From NCBI GenBank assembly GCA_903857495.1, contig CAIOFF010000035.1, positions 62,001 through 126,000 on the forward strand: a stretch of DNA of 64,000 nucleotides. The letters run 5' to 3'. Position numbers and translations under genes: made by a program. Shown piece by piece: positions 54,156 to 64,000 of the stretch (positions within the stretch are counted from its first letter, which is position 1; each line of letters starts with the position of its first letter). The DNA is from an uncultured Holophagaceae bacterium (GTDB taxonomy: Bacteria > Acidobacteriota > Holophagae > Holophagales > Holophagaceae). The notes under the pieces are model-generated. The model saw only the letters and a list, made by a program, of their open reading frames with translations, ran no database searches and had not been told where the DNA came from.

Positions 54156-54767
54156 TCAGTTCAGAGGAAATTCTTCGGTATTGCGCACCAGCAGCATGAA
54201 CGTGCTGTTCCCGCAGGTGAACTCCTGCTGGCTGCTGAGCTGGACCGGGGCTGTGATGCGCTCGCCGTTGACCAGGGTGCCGTTGGTGGACTGCAGGTCG
54301 CTGATCCAGACCGTGCCGTCCGGGTGGATCTCCAGCAGGGCGTGGCGGCGGGAGGTCTCGGGGTCCTGGGTGATCACGGCCCCCTCCTCACGGCCGATGA
54401 CCGTCTCGGGGCCCTGGAGCACGTGGACCATGCTGGCCTGGGGGCCCGTCAGGAAGGCGAGGCTGAAGCGGAGGCCCGCCGGGATGCCGATGCCCTGGAT
54501 GCCCGCCGCGGACAGCATGGAGTCCCGGTCACGCTTGGCCGTGGTTCGGGCCGCGGGCACCGGAGGGGGCGCCGGCGTGTCTTCGGGCATGGCGCTGGTG
54601 ATGGGTCGGGAGAGGGTCTCTTCCGGGGGGGGTGGAGCCATGGCCGGGTTGATGACCTCAAAGACGTGGCTGCACTTGGGACACTTGAACCGCTTAGAGG
54701 CAGCCGCGCCGAAGCGACTGTCGTCGTACTGGAAGCGGGCCTGGCAGGCAGGGCACATCACAATCAT
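54156..54767 (-). CDS. Zinc-ribbon and FHA domain protein
   Basis: This 203-residue protein has an N-terminal MJ0042-type zinc finger (MIVMCPACQARFQYDDSRF...FKCPKCSHVFEV). A Pro-rich linker follows, then a C-terminal FHA domain (ETVIGREEGAVITQDPETSRRHALLEIH...GTVWISDLQSTNGTLVNGERI). FHA domains bind phosphothreonine; the conserved GRE, SRRHA and NGT positions are intact. No Ser/Thr kinase gene is in the window. The TPR gene is 11 bases downstream. It may be the phospho-dependent adaptor of the cluster. Confidence 0.8.
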   Translation of the reverse strand: MIVMCPACQARFQYDDSRFGAAASKRFKCPKCSHVFEVINPAMAPPPPEETLSRPITSAMPEDTPAPPPVPAARTTAKRDRDSMLSAAGIQGIGIPAGLRFSLAFLTGPQASMVHVLQGPETVIGREEGAVITQDPETSRRHALLEIHPDGTVWISDLQSTNGTLVNGERITAPVQLSSQQEFTCGNSTFMLLVRNTEEFPLN

Positions 54768-54796
54768 CGGGCCCTCGGGAAGCTAGCAGTGTAGCT

Positions 54797-55474
54797 CTAC
54801 TTTTTCCGTGTGGCGAAGAAGCTGAACTCGCTGCGCAGGGGAATGCCCTCGGGCAGCTTGAAGCCGGTGACGGCGGCGGGCAGGGGTTGGTTGACCCGCA
54901 GGGCGCCCAGCTCCAGCAGCCAGGAGTCGCCACTCCGCTCGACCCACTGGATCTGCCGGGGCAGCCAGGTCTCCTTGTCCACCCAGAGGTTCACGGCCTG
55001 CATCCGCTTGCGAAGCGAGAGGGTGCGCGGCGTCAGGGCCAGCAGCCAGGTGGGGGCACCGACCTTGGCCTCGCCCACCTCGATCTGGAAGTAGTCGGAG
55101 AGGTAGCTCAATTTCTGCCCCAGGCCCAGGAACTTCCGGTCGGAGTTCTTGATGATCCCGATCTTCATGAGCTCCCCCTCCTTGGCCTCAGGGCTGTAGG
55201 AGATGAGTGCCTTAGGGGTCAGGTGCAAGATCAGGTCGTCCGGGGGCTGGAAGGCGAAGTGGGCGAACTCGGAGCCCTGGAGGGAGAGCGTCCCCCGGGT
55301 CACCGAGGGCGTCTTGAGCAGGGCCCGCCGCAGGGTCAGGGTGAAGGGGCACTGGAGGGTCTGGACCTGGGCCTGAGCCGCGTCGAAGCGCTCCACCACC
55401 TCGCGCAGGGGGGGCGGCGCCTGGGCCAGGGTGGGCAGGACGAGGAGGAGCAGGGCGGCGGCATACCGGAGCAT
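54797..55474 (-). CDS. LolA-like periplasmic protein
   Basis: This 225-residue protein has a signal peptide (MLRYAAALLLLVLPTLAQA). A LolA-type start (LREVVERFDAAQAQVQTLQCPFTLTLRR) follows, along with GTLSLQGSEFAHFAFQPPDDLILHLTPKALISYSPEAKEG. LolA carries lipoproteins across the periplasm; family members with variable sequence also have other sorting roles. The conserved hydrophobic pocket cannot be checked by eye. It is 10 bases from the MBL hydrolase gene upstream. Confidence 0.68.
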   Translation of the reverse strand: MLRYAAALLLLVLPTLAQAPPPLREVVERFDAAQAQVQTLQCPFTLTLRRALLKTPSVTRGTLSLQGSEFAHFAFQPPDDLILHLTPKALISYSPEAKEGELMKIGIIKNSDRKFLGLGQKLSYLSDYFQIEVGEAKVGAPTWLLALTPRTLSLRKRMQAVNLWVDKETWLPRQIQWVERSGDSWLLELGALRVNQPLPAAVTGFKLPEGIPLRSEFSFFATRKK

Positions 55475-55484
55475 CGGGGGATCC

Positions 55485-56264
55485 TCAGACAGAGGGGAGG
55501 GCGAGGGCCAGGGGCGTCCGCTGGTGGGCCACGTGCAGCGCCACCGAGGTGCCCTGGAGGATCTCTTCCGCCGCGAACCGGGCCAGGTCCGGGTGGTTGT
55601 TGGACTCGCTCAGGTGGGCCAGGATGAGCAGCCGCAGGCGGGGCGAGCAGACCCGGGCCAGCAGCTCCGCCATGGAGGCATTGCTGAGGTGGCCGACCCG
55701 GCTCAGGATTCGGGCCTTGAGGTGGGGCGGGTAGTCGCCCTCCCGCAGCATGTCCACGTCGTGGTTGGCCTCCAGCGCGAGCAGGTCCAGGTCCCGGAGG
55801 TGGTCCGCCACCAGGGCCGTGGGGTGGCCCAGGTCCGTGACCACGGCGCAGGCCAAGCCCCTGGCCTCCAGGCGGTAGGCCACGGGATCTGCCGCGTCGT
55901 GGGGGATGGCGAAGGGCAGCACCCGCCAGCCCTCCCAGTCCAGGGCATGGCCAGCTTCCACCTCGATCCAGCGCTCGGCGGGCAGCTCCAGGTGCTGGCC
56001 CTGCTCCACGGCCCGGCGGGTGTCCGCCGTGGCCAGGATGGCCCAGGAGGTGCGTCGGAGGATGACCCCCAGGGCGCTGACGTGGTCGGAGTGCTCGTGG
56101 GTCAGGGCCAGGGCCTGGATGGTGCCGAAGTCGCCCCCCACCGCCTCCAGCCGCTCCCGGATCTGCCGCAACGAGATGCCCGCGTCGATGAGCAGGGTCC
56201 GCTCGCCATCCGACAGGGCATGGCAATTACCCTTGGACCCGGATGAAAGTGCTGAATAGTGCAT
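55485..56264 (-). CDS. MBL-fold hydrolase, WalJ/YycJ-like
   Basis: This 259-residue protein is a metallo-beta-lactamase-fold enzyme of the WalJ/YycJ group. It begins SALSSGSKGNCHAL. The metal site is THEHSDH, with further ligands at VVTDLGH, LEANHD, and GHLSN near the C-terminus. These proteins are often linked to cell wall or DNA exonuclease functions. It heads the leftward cluster and diverges from the GNAT gene with starts only 29 bases apart. Confidence 0.82.
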   Translation of the reverse strand: MHYSALSSGSKGNCHALSDGERTLLIDAGISLRQIRERLEAVGGDFGTIQALALTHEHSDHVSALGVILRRTSWAILATADTRRAVEQGQHLELPAERWIEVEAGHALDWEGWRVLPFAIPHDAADPVAYRLEARGLACAVVTDLGHPTALVADHLRDLDLLALEANHDVDMLREGDYPPHLKARILSRVGHLSNASMAELLARVCSPRLRLLILAHLSESNNHPDLARFAAEEILQGTSVALHVAHQRTPLALALPSV

Positions 56265-56292
56265 GGCCCAGGATACCGCCTACACTGTTTGC

Positions 56293-56793
56293 ATGAGTCC
56301 GACACTGCGCCCCTCCACCCTCGCTGACCTCGAAACCCACGTGGCCCACCGCGTTGCCATGTTCTGCGACATGGAAATGGGTACCGAGGAAGGATTGAAG
56401 CGCATGGCCGAGGCCTTCCGCACCCAGCTCCGCAGCTGGCTGGTGACCGGCCAGTGCCGCGGCCTGCTCCTCGAGGAGGACGGCCGCGCGGTGGTCAGCG
56501 TCCTGTTGCTGCTGAAGGACACGCTGCCCACGCCGGTGACGCCGCTCTCTGTGCGCGGCTATCTCTTCAACCTCTACACGCTGCCGACCCACCGCCGGAA
56601 GGGCCTGGCGGGGCACATCACGGATGCGGCGCTGGACCTGGCCCGCGGCATGGGCATCGAGATCATGGAGCTCCACGCCAGCCTGGAAGCCGAAGGCATG
56701 TATCAGCGCATGGGCTTCGTGCCCACCAGTGAGATGCGCCTGGTGATGGGCGCCGGGATCAAGACCCCGAAGCAGTGGAAGCACCGCCGGTAG
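56293..56793 (+). CDS. GNAT-family acetyltransferase
   Basis: This 166-residue protein ends in a GNAT fold. The acetyl-CoA loop is in LPTHRRKGLAGHITDAAL, followed by GIEIMELHASLEAEGMYQRMGFVPT. The N-terminal half is variable and presumably binds substrate, which I cannot name. I use ATG 56293; an in-frame ATG at 56263 would overlap the start of the divergent gene. The 3' end overlaps the convergent CPBP protease by 35 bases. Confidence 0.82.
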   Translation: MSPTLRPSTLADLETHVAHRVAMFCDMEMGTEEGLKRMAEAFRTQLRSWLVTGQCRGLLLEEDGRAVVSVLLLLKDTLPTPVTPLSVRGYLFNLYTLPTHRRKGLAGHITDAALDLARGMGIEIMELHASLEAEGMYQRMGFVPTSEMRLVMGAGIKTPKQWKHRR

Positions 56794-57637
56794 AGCCCTT
56801 CCAGGCCCCCAGTGCCAGTACCGCCGCTCCGCACACCAGGACACCAGGAAGGCTCGCTTCCAGGCCGAAGCTGCCGCCCGTCAGCCACTCGGGCCGGCCG
56901 TGGAAGACGGGCGTCCACCAGCCCTGGCTGGCGGTGCCGCTGACGCCGAAGCCCAGCAGGCTGCCCTGGGTCCAGTTCCAGCCGAGGTGTACGCCAATGG
57001 GGAGGGCGAGGCTCCCGGTGCGGCGCCAGCAAAAGCCCAGCAGCAGCGCCGCCAGGGCGATGTTCACCGTGGCCCAGGCCCTGGTCGCGCCAGCCATGCC
57101 CGGATTCCGCCAGTGCATCAGGGCGAAGATCAGCGCGAAGGCCGTCTGGGCACCCGTGAAACCGAGGCCCCGGGCGGCCCGCTGGAAGGCGTAGCCCCGG
57201 AAGAGCAGCTCCTCGAAGAGGGCGACAGCAAGGAAGAGCCACGCGGCACTGGAGAGGGCGGCAAGGCCCACCCCGGGCGTGCGGGTCCAGTGCAGACCCC
57301 CCAGGGACCAGGCCAGGCCGGCCGAGGCCCCCATGAGCGCGCAGCCACCCAGGGTGCCGAGGACCAGGTGGCCCAGGAAGCGCCCGTTGAGCCGGAGGCC
57401 CAGGGCGCTCAGGGGGGCGGCCTCGGTGCGGAGGAAGGCCCAGGCCGCGGCGAGGCAGGCCAGGACCCCGGTCCCCTGGGGTGGGAACACGGTCCGGAGG
57501 GCGCGCGGCAGCAGGCGGTAGAGGGGCGAGAGGAGCAGGCTGATGGCCACCACCAGCAGGAAGTAGCCCAGGGCCTTCCAGCCATTCCGGAGGGCGCCTT
57601 CGGGATCCAGGAAGACCTTGCGCAGATAGGCCGGCAT
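56759..57637 (-). CDS. CPBP (CAAX-type) intramembrane protease
   Basis: This 292-residue membrane protein has about eight helices and the CPBP/Rce1-like motifs in order: EELLFRGYAFQ (metal-binding Glu pair), FALMHWRNPG and GVHLGWNW. Such proteins process or modify membrane peptides; substrates are unknown. It overlaps the GNAT gene tail-to-tail by 35 bases. Its start overlaps the stop of the upstream TPR gene by one base, so it is likely cotranscribed with the TPR pair. Confidence 0.88.
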   Translation of the reverse strand: MPAYLRKVFLDPEGALRNGWKALGYFLLVVAISLLLSPLYRLLPRALRTVFPPQGTGVLACLAAAWAFLRTEAAPLSALGLRLNGRFLGHLVLGTLGGCALMGASAGLAWSLGGLHWTRTPGVGLAALSSAAWLFLAVALFEELLFRGYAFQRAARGLGFTGAQTAFALIFALMHWRNPGMAGATRAWATVNIALAALLLGFCWRRTGSLALPIGVHLGWNWTQGSLLGFGVSGTASQGWWTPVFHGRPEWLTGGSFGLEASLPGVLVCGAAVLALGAWKGSTGGASTASGS

Positions 57638-58263
57638 TACATGACGCTCTGGGTCTCGGCAAAGATGCGGGAGAGTTCCAGGAACAGCTTCTCCTCGTTG
57701 GGCTTCAGGGCGGTGGCCCGGGCGAACCAGGTCGCCGCCTTCTTGCGCTGGCCGGCGACCAGGAGGGCGCGACCGAACTGCAGGAAGCGCTCCCAGGCGT
57801 CCTTGTCCAGCATCGTCATGGCGCCCATGTATCGCTCGGCTTCATTGACCAGGCCCACCTCGGCCAGGTCCACGCCGGCCAGGCTGACCGCCTCTTTGTT
57901 CTTGGGATCGCGCTGGAGGATCTTGCCGTAGCCCTCCAGAGCCTCGCTCTTGTAGCCATGCTTGAGCCAGGCCTGGGCGATGAGGCGCAGCACCAGGCCA
58001 TCCTTGGGCTCCCGCAGTTCTGCCTCCCGGAAGGCAGCCTCGGCCTTGGGTTTGTCCAGGGCCGCCAGATAGGCCCGGCCGCACTCCGCCAGATACTTCG
58101 CGTCCTTGGGCTTGAGGGAGCGGGCCTTGTCCGCGCAGGCCTCGAGGATGGCGCGCCGGTCGCCTGCGAAGAAGGCCTCGTCGAAGGAGGCGAGGCCTGG
58201 CAGGGGGGCAACCCCCTGGCCGGCGAGGCTGAGGGTTGCGAAGAGCAGCAAGGCAGCGCGCAT
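57637..58263 (-). CDS. Exported TPR-like protein, copy A
   Basis: This 208-residue protein has a signal peptide (MRAALLLFATLSLAGQGVA) and TPR-like helical pairs (ACADKARSLKPKDAKYLAECGRAYLAALDKPKAEAAFREAELREPKD, AWLKHGYKSEALEGYGKILQRDPKNKEA). It is clearly paralogous to the next gene upstream. The absence of other domains suggests a periplasmic protein-interaction role. Confidence 0.65.
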   Translation of the reverse strand: MRAALLLFATLSLAGQGVAPLPGLASFDEAFFAGDRRAILEACADKARSLKPKDAKYLAECGRAYLAALDKPKAEAAFREAELREPKDGLVLRLIAQAWLKHGYKSEALEGYGKILQRDPKNKEAVSLAGVDLAEVGLVNEAERYMGAMTMLDKDAWERFLQFGRALLVAGQRKKAATWFARATALKPNEEKLFLELSRIFAETQSVM

Positions 58264-58284
58264 GGGACTCCCAGGGGTGGAAAC

Positions 58285-58887
58285 CTAGTTGGGTTCGGCG
58301 CCGTGGTCGGCGTAGGCGAGGGCGACGGCGTTCCACATGCGCTCCTCCGAGGGCTTGGCCTGGGTCGCGCGGGAGAACCACTTGGCGGCCGCGTCCCGCC
58401 GGGTCTTCCGCAGGGCGGAGCGGCCAAAGAGGATGCAGTTCTGCCAGTCCGAGGGATCCAGGATCCAAGCCCGCTCCATGAGGGTGTCGGCTTCCTTGGT
58501 GAGGCCGAAGTCCTGCAGGTTCACGGCGGCGCGGGTGAAGGCGTTCTTGGCCTTGGGATCCAGGGTCTGCATGTCGGCGATGGCCTTCAGGGCCTCGGTG
58601 CGCTGGCCGCCCCGCAGCCAGGCGACGGCGATGAGGCGGTGGACGTCGGCGTCCTTGGGGCTCTCGAGGCGGGCCGCCTGAAAGCACTCCTCAGCCTTGG
58701 CCCGCTCGCCCGCCACCAGGAAGGACCGCCCATACTCGGCGAGCATCTTGGCGTCCTTGGGGCGCAGCAGCCGGGCCCGGTCCGCACAGGCTGCAGCGAG
58801 GTGCTTGGCGTCGCCCCGGAAGGCGGCCTCGTCCAGGGCCTGAGAGAAGAGGGGGAGGGCCAGCAGGCAGCAGGCGAGCAAGCGCAT
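58285..58887 (-). CDS. Exported TPR-like protein, copy B
   Basis: This 200-residue protein has a signal peptide (MRLLACCLLALPLFSQA) and the same repeat plan as copy A. Shared blocks include ACADRARLLRPKDAKMLAEYGR and KWFSRATQAKPSEERM (copy A has ACADKARSLKPKDAKYLAECGR and WFARATALKPNEEKL). I start at ATG 58887 with GGAG upstream, rather than an in-frame upstream codon at 58914. It lies 21 bases from copy A. Confidence 0.65.
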   Translation of the reverse strand: MRLLACCLLALPLFSQALDEAAFRGDAKHLAAACADRARLLRPKDAKMLAEYGRSFLVAGERAKAEECFQAARLESPKDADVHRLIAVAWLRGGQRTEALKAIADMQTLDPKAKNAFTRAAVNLQDFGLTKEADTLMERAWILDPSDWQNCILFGRSALRKTRRDAAAKWFSRATQAKPSEERMWNAVALAYADHGAEPN

Positions 58888-58936
58888 GGAAACTCCAGAA
58901 AGGGGTTCCCGCATCCTACCGCTTGTGCCACAAGGC

Positions 58937-60475
58937 CTAAAGGGGGATATTCCCGTGCTTCTTGGGCGGCATGCTGTCGCGCTTGGTCTCCAGGAAAGCC
59001 AGGGCCTTCACCAGCTTCATGCGGGTCTCGCGGGGGAGGATGACCTCATCCACGAAGCCGAACTCAGCGGCGATGTAGGGATTGGCGAACTTCTCGTTGT
59101 AGTCCGCCACCAGCTCCGCCTTCTTGGCCAGGGGATCCGGCGCGCTGGCGATGGCCTTGCCGTGGAGGACGTTCATCGCCCCCTCGGCGCCCATGACGGC
59201 GATCTCGGCGGTGGGGTAGGCGAAGTTGAAGTCCGTCCGGATGTGTTTGCTGGCCATGACGCAGTAGGCTCCGCCGTAGGCCTTGCGGGTGATGACGGTG
59301 ATCTTGGGCACCGTGGCCTCGCAGAAGGCGAAGAGCAGCTTGGCCCCGTGGCGGATGATGCCGCCGTGCTCCTGGGTGACGCCCGGCAGGAAGCCCGGCA
59401 CATCCTCGAAGGTGATGAGCGGGATGTTGAAGGCGTCGCAGAAGCGCACGAAGCGGGCGCCCTTCTCGCTGGAGGCGATGTCCAGCACGCCGGCGTAGAA
59501 GGCCGGCTGGTTGGCGACGATGCCGATGCTGCGGCCCTCGATGCGGGCGAAGCCCACCACCAGGTTGGGCGCGAAGGCCTCATGCACCTCGAAGAAGTGG
59601 GCATCGTCCACCACACCGCGGATGATGTCGCGGATGTCGTAGGGCTTGCTGGGATCATCCGGCACGATCTTGTCGAGCTCGGGGTTCTCCAGGGGCATCT
59701 GGGCCTTGGAGGCCCGGCGGGGGGCCTCGCCCAGGTTGTTGCTGGGCAGGAAGGAGAGCAGCTCCCGGGTGTGGGCCAGAGCCGCCAGATCGCTGGCAGT
59801 GACAAAGTGGGCCACGCCGCTCTTGGCAGAGTGGGTGTGGGCGCCGCCCAGCTCCTCCTTGGTGACCTCTTCATGGGTGACGGCCTTGATGACGTCCGGG
59901 CCGGTCACGAACATGTAGCTGGTCCCCTTCACCATGGTGATGAAGTCGGTGATGGCGGGGCTGTAGACCGCGCCGCCGGCGCAGGGGCCCATGATGAGGC
60001 TGATCTGGGGGATCACGCCGCTGGCCAGGGTGTTGCGCAGGAAGATGTCCGCGTAGCCGCCCAGGGAGACTACGCCCTCCTGGATGCGGGCGCCGCCGCT
60101 GTCGTTGAGGCCCACCACGGGGCAGCCCACCTTCATGGCCAGGTCCATGACCTTGCAGATCTTCTTGGCGTAGGCCTCGCTGAGGGAGCCGCCGAACACC
60201 GTGAAGTCCTGGGCGAAGAGGGCCACGGGGCGGCCGTCGACGCGGCCGAAGCCCGTGATCACGCCGTCACCGGGGATCTTCTCCACGCCTTCGGTGCGGT
60301 GCACCATCAGGGCGTCCATCTCTTCGAAGGAGCCCTCGTCGAGGAAGGCCGCCACCCGCTCGCGCGCCGTCAGCTTGCCACCCTCGTGCTGCTTCTTGAT
60401 CCGGGCTTCGCCGCCGCCGGCCAAGGCCTGGGCGTGCTTGGCTTTCAAGGTCTCGATCTTTTTCTCGAGCGTCAT
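58937..60475 (-). CDS. Acyl-CoA carboxylase carboxyltransferase subunit
   Basis: This 512-residue protein of the PccB/MmdA family has two crotonase-like halves. The segments [43 protein letters not shown], and [26 protein letters not shown] are characteristic. [20 protein letters not shown] completes the second oxyanion hole. Likely substrates are propionyl- or methylmalonyl-CoA. Biotin carboxylase and carrier subunits are not in the window, so carboxylase and decarboxylase roles cannot be separated. Confidence 0.9.
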   Translation of the reverse strand: MTLEKKIETLKAKHAQALAGGGEARIKKQHEGGKLTARERVAAFLDEGSFEEMDALMVHRTEGVEKIPGDGVITGFGRVDGRPVALFAQDFTVFGGSLSEAYAKKICKVMDLAMKVGCPVVGLNDSGGARIQEGVVSLGGYADIFLRNTLASGVIPQISLIMGPCAGGAVYSPAITDFITMVKGTSYMFVTGPDVIKAVTHEEVTKEELGGAHTHSAKSGVAHFVTASDLAALAHTRELLSFLPSNNLGEAPRRASKAQMPLENPELDKIVPDDPSKPYDIRDIIRGVVDDAHFFEVHEAFAPNLVVGFARIEGRSIGIVANQPAFYAGVLDIASSEKGARFVRFCDAFNIPLITFEDVPGFLPGVTQEHGGIIRHGAKLLFAFCEATVPKITVITRKAYGGAYCVMASKHIRTDFNFAYPTAEIAVMGAEGAMNVLHGKAIASAPDPLAKKAELVADYNEKFANPYIAAEFGFVDEVILPRETRMKLVKALAFLETKRDSMPPKKHGNIPL

Positions 60476-60594
60476 GAGGGGGCTCCCGATGGTGAAAAAG
60501 GCTGTCGAATAAAGGGGTTCGCCAACCAGTTTAACCAGACCTCCGGCGGGCCGGGCATCGGAGTGTGACGGGGGACCCTCTGGGGGCCGGCGAC

Positions 60595-62454
<1,860 letters not shown>

Positions 62455-62478
62455 GGACAGCACCTCGGAGCCCGGCAC

Positions 62479-62569
62479 CGGGCAGGGGCCATGGTACTGA
62501 GATCACCAGAGAACCCGGTCACGAATGAACCTGGGGGGCGGTTGCCTTTACGATTCGTATACCAGGGGG
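62479..62569. other. Gap between aldolase and aspartase genes
   Basis: The gap carries TACGATTCGTA (62549-62559), a perfect short palindrome, close to the aldolase stop. This could be part of an aspartase promoter region, but no convincing -35/-10 pair is visible. No terminator with a U-tract is visible behind the aldolase gene. Confidence 0.25.
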
Positions 62570-63217
62570 CTATCGCCCGCTCTTCTTCCAATCCGCCAGG
62601 AAGCCCTCGACGCCCTTGTCGGTGAGGGGGTGCTTGAGCATCTGGTCGAAGACCTTGGTGGGGATGGTGGCCACGTGGGCCCCGGCCAGGGCGGACTCGG
62701 TGACGTGCCGCGGGCTGCGGATGCTGGCGGCCAGACACTGGGTGTCGAAGCCGTAGTTCTCGAAGATGGCGCAGATCTCGCGGATCAGCTCCATGCCGTC
62801 GAGGTTGATGTCATCCAGGCGGCCCACGAAGGGCGACACGTAGGTGGCGCCGGCCTTGGCGGCCATGAGGGCCTGGGTGGAGCTGAAGCAGAGGGTGACG
62901 TTGGTGTGGATGCCTTCGGCCGTGAGGGCCTTGCAGGCCTTGAGCCCCTCGGCGATGAGGGGCAGCTTCACCACCACGTTCTTGTGGATCTTGGCCAGCC
63001 GTCGGCCCTCCTCGATCATGCCGGGAGCCTCCAGGCCGATGACCTCGGCGCTGATGGGGCCGTCCACGATGGCGCAGATCTCCGCGATGATCTGCTCGAA
63101 GGGCTTGCCCGTTTCCTTGGCGATGAGGCTGGGGTTCGTGGTGACGCCGTCCAGGATCCCGAGCGCGTTGATGCGCTTGATCTCGTCGATGTTGGCGGTA
63201 TCGATAAAAAAGCGCAT
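62570..63217 (-). CDS. Fructose-6-phosphate aldolase / TalC-type transaldolase
   Basis: This 215-residue short TIM barrel starts [16 protein letters not shown] and has [13 protein letters not shown], the Schiff-base lysine in [13 protein letters not shown], and the [29 protein letters not shown] block. The short form may be a transaldolase or fructose-6-phosphate aldolase; residue-level evidence does not separate them. It is 91 bases from the cNMP-aspartase stop-start gap and in the same direction. An 11-base palindrome (TACGATTCGTA) sits in that gap. Confidence 0.9.
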   Translation of the reverse strand: MRFFIDTANIDEIKRINALGILDGVTTNPSLIAKETGKPFEQIIAEICAIVDGPISAEVIGLEAPGMIEEGRRLAKIHKNVVVKLPLIAEGLKACKALTAEGIHTNVTLCFSSTQALMAAKAGATYVSPFVGRLDDINLDGMELIREICAIFENYGFDTQCLAASIRSPRHVTESALAGAHVATIPTKVFDQMLKHPLTDKGVEGFLADWKKSGR

Positions 63218-63312
63218 GGGGACTCCAGTCGGGAATCAGGATACCAGGGGGCGTCGGCCTGGAAGGGGACGGGGCCCTTCCGCCGCGATACCCTGGGACC
63301 CGGAGCCCGCCC

Positions 63313-63993
63313 ATGACGAACCCCGAGATCAAGGTCCTGGACAAAGGCTTTGTGCGCCTCATCGACCACATGGGGTCCGACCTCAGTGTGGTCAACGCGG
63401 CCCGGGTCTCCTTCGGCAAGACCAAGGAGGCCTTCGAGGACTCGGACGCCAAGCTGGTGGACTACCTGGCGGAGCACGAGCACACCTCCCCCTTCCGGCA
63501 CACGGCGCTGACCCTCCACGTGAAGGCGCCGATCTTTGTGTTCCGCCAGTGGATGAAGCACCGGATCGGCAGCGAGTTCAACGAGATCTCCGGGCGGTAC
63601 GTGGAGTTCCCCGAGGACGAATACTTCGTGCCCGCGGCCTTCCGCCGTCAGGCGAAGGTGAACAAGCAGGGCAGCGAGGGCAGCATCGACGAGGCGCACC
63701 GCGAGCGGGCCATGGCCAGCTACCTGGAGAGCTGCCGCGGCGCCGTGGCCCACTACAAGGAGCTGCTGGCCCTGGGGGTCTGCCGCGAGCAGGCCCGCTG
63801 CGTGCTGCCCCTGGGCCTCTACTCGGAGGTCTACTGGACCGTGAGCCTCCAGGCGGTGGCCCACTTCATCCGCCTGCGGGCCGACGGCCATGCCCAGTGG
63901 GAGATCCAGCAGTATGCCGCCGCCGTGCGCCAGCTGGTGGAGCCGCTCTTCCCCGTGGGTCTCAAGGCCCTGCTGGCCTCCGGCAAGGGCTGA
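63313..63993 (+). CDS. thyX: Flavin-dependent thymidylate synthase ThyX
   Basis: ThyX makes dTMP using FAD and methylenetetrahydrofolate. The 226-residue protein contains FRHTALTLHVKAPIFVFRQWMKHRIG, NEISGRYVEFPEDEYFVP, and the C-terminal CREQARCVLPLGLYSEVYWTVSLQAVAHFIRLR. The signature RHRx7S reads KHRIGSEFNEIS, with Lys for the first Arg and one additional residue, a variant I believe occurs in some bacterial ThyX. It is complete in the window, stopping 7 bases from the end. Confidence 0.93.
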   Translation: MTNPEIKVLDKGFVRLIDHMGSDLSVVNAARVSFGKTKEAFEDSDAKLVDYLAEHEHTSPFRHTALTLHVKAPIFVFRQWMKHRIGSEFNEISGRYVEFPEDEYFVPAAFRRQAKVNKQGSEGSIDEAHRERAMASYLESCRGAVAHYKELLALGVCREQARCVLPLGLYSEVYWTVSLQAVAHFIRLRADGHAQWEIQQYAAAVRQLVEPLFPVGLKALLASGKG

Positions 63994-64000
63994 GCTGGTC

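Overview
The window is a dense, GC-rich bacterial chromosome segment with no insertion sequence, prophage, CRISPR array, tRNA or rRNA that I can see. Gene order and protein style (separate rnpA and yidC next to dnaA, Gram-negative-type YidC and GyrB, lipoproteins, LolA-like proteins, KimA-like transporters) suggest an acidobacterium of the Holophaga/Geothrix type. That placement is my recognition, not a computed phylogeny.

The first 27 kb is the neighbourhood of the replication origin. A leftward block (rpmH, rnpA, yidC, a jag-like KH/R3H gene, mnmE, a hypothetical exported protein, gatB, a zinc-ribbon membrane protein, a PLP trans-sulfuration enzyme, thiS) meets a rightward block (dnaA, dnaN, gyrB, gyrA) at about 14.0-15.8 kb. 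The dnaA-dnaN gap carries three direct TTTCCACAG repeats beside an AT-rich tract and is my candidate oriC. Four parS-like palindromes (core TTCCACGTGGAA) lie at 3.9, 10.8, 19.6 and 24.5 kb, which fits a ParB-loaded origin domain, although parA and parB are not in the window. To the left are a partial OsmC gene, nrdR, lon, ftsY and ribD. To the right of gyrA come a strong terminator, a GntR(YtrA)-ABC exporter operon, a gamma-glutamylcyclotransferase-like gene and glyA.

From 26 to 43 kb there are mixed metabolic and envelope genes: a eukaryote-like adenylosuccinate lyase, a USG-1-like aspartate-semialdehyde dehydrogenase homologue, a polyferredoxin, lipA, two tandem KimA-type potassium transporters, a zinc-ribbon/RDD membrane protein, an MFSD1-like transporter, an exported barnase-like RNase overlapping its barstar-like inhibitor, an Old Yellow Enzyme, yceH, thiG, a lipoprotein with a divergent TetR regulator, and an internally deleted RBBP9/YdeN hydrolase.

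From 42.9 to 51.3 kb a lysine riboswitch leads a compact operon: dapE, asd, lysC, dapB, dapA, dapD, a dapC-like aminotransferase and a fold-III PLP decarboxylase. It covers the route from aspartate to lysine apart from dapF, and its last enzyme carries BtrK-type rather than classical LysA signatures. The remaining 13 kb holds an HD-GYP response regulator, a leftward cluster (WalJ-like hydrolase, LolA-like protein, zinc-ribbon/FHA protein, TPR membrane protein), a GNAT, a CPBP protease, two tandem TPR paralogues, an acyl-CoA carboxyltransferase, an aspartate ammonia-lyase fused to an N-terminal cyclic-nucleotide-binding-like domain, a TalC/Fsa-type aldolase and thyX.

The most unusual items are the cNMP-domain aspartase, the non-canonical terminal decarboxylase under a lysine riboswitch, the barnase-barstar pair, the parS cluster, and the repeated use of one CTAG as the shared stop of convergent genes.
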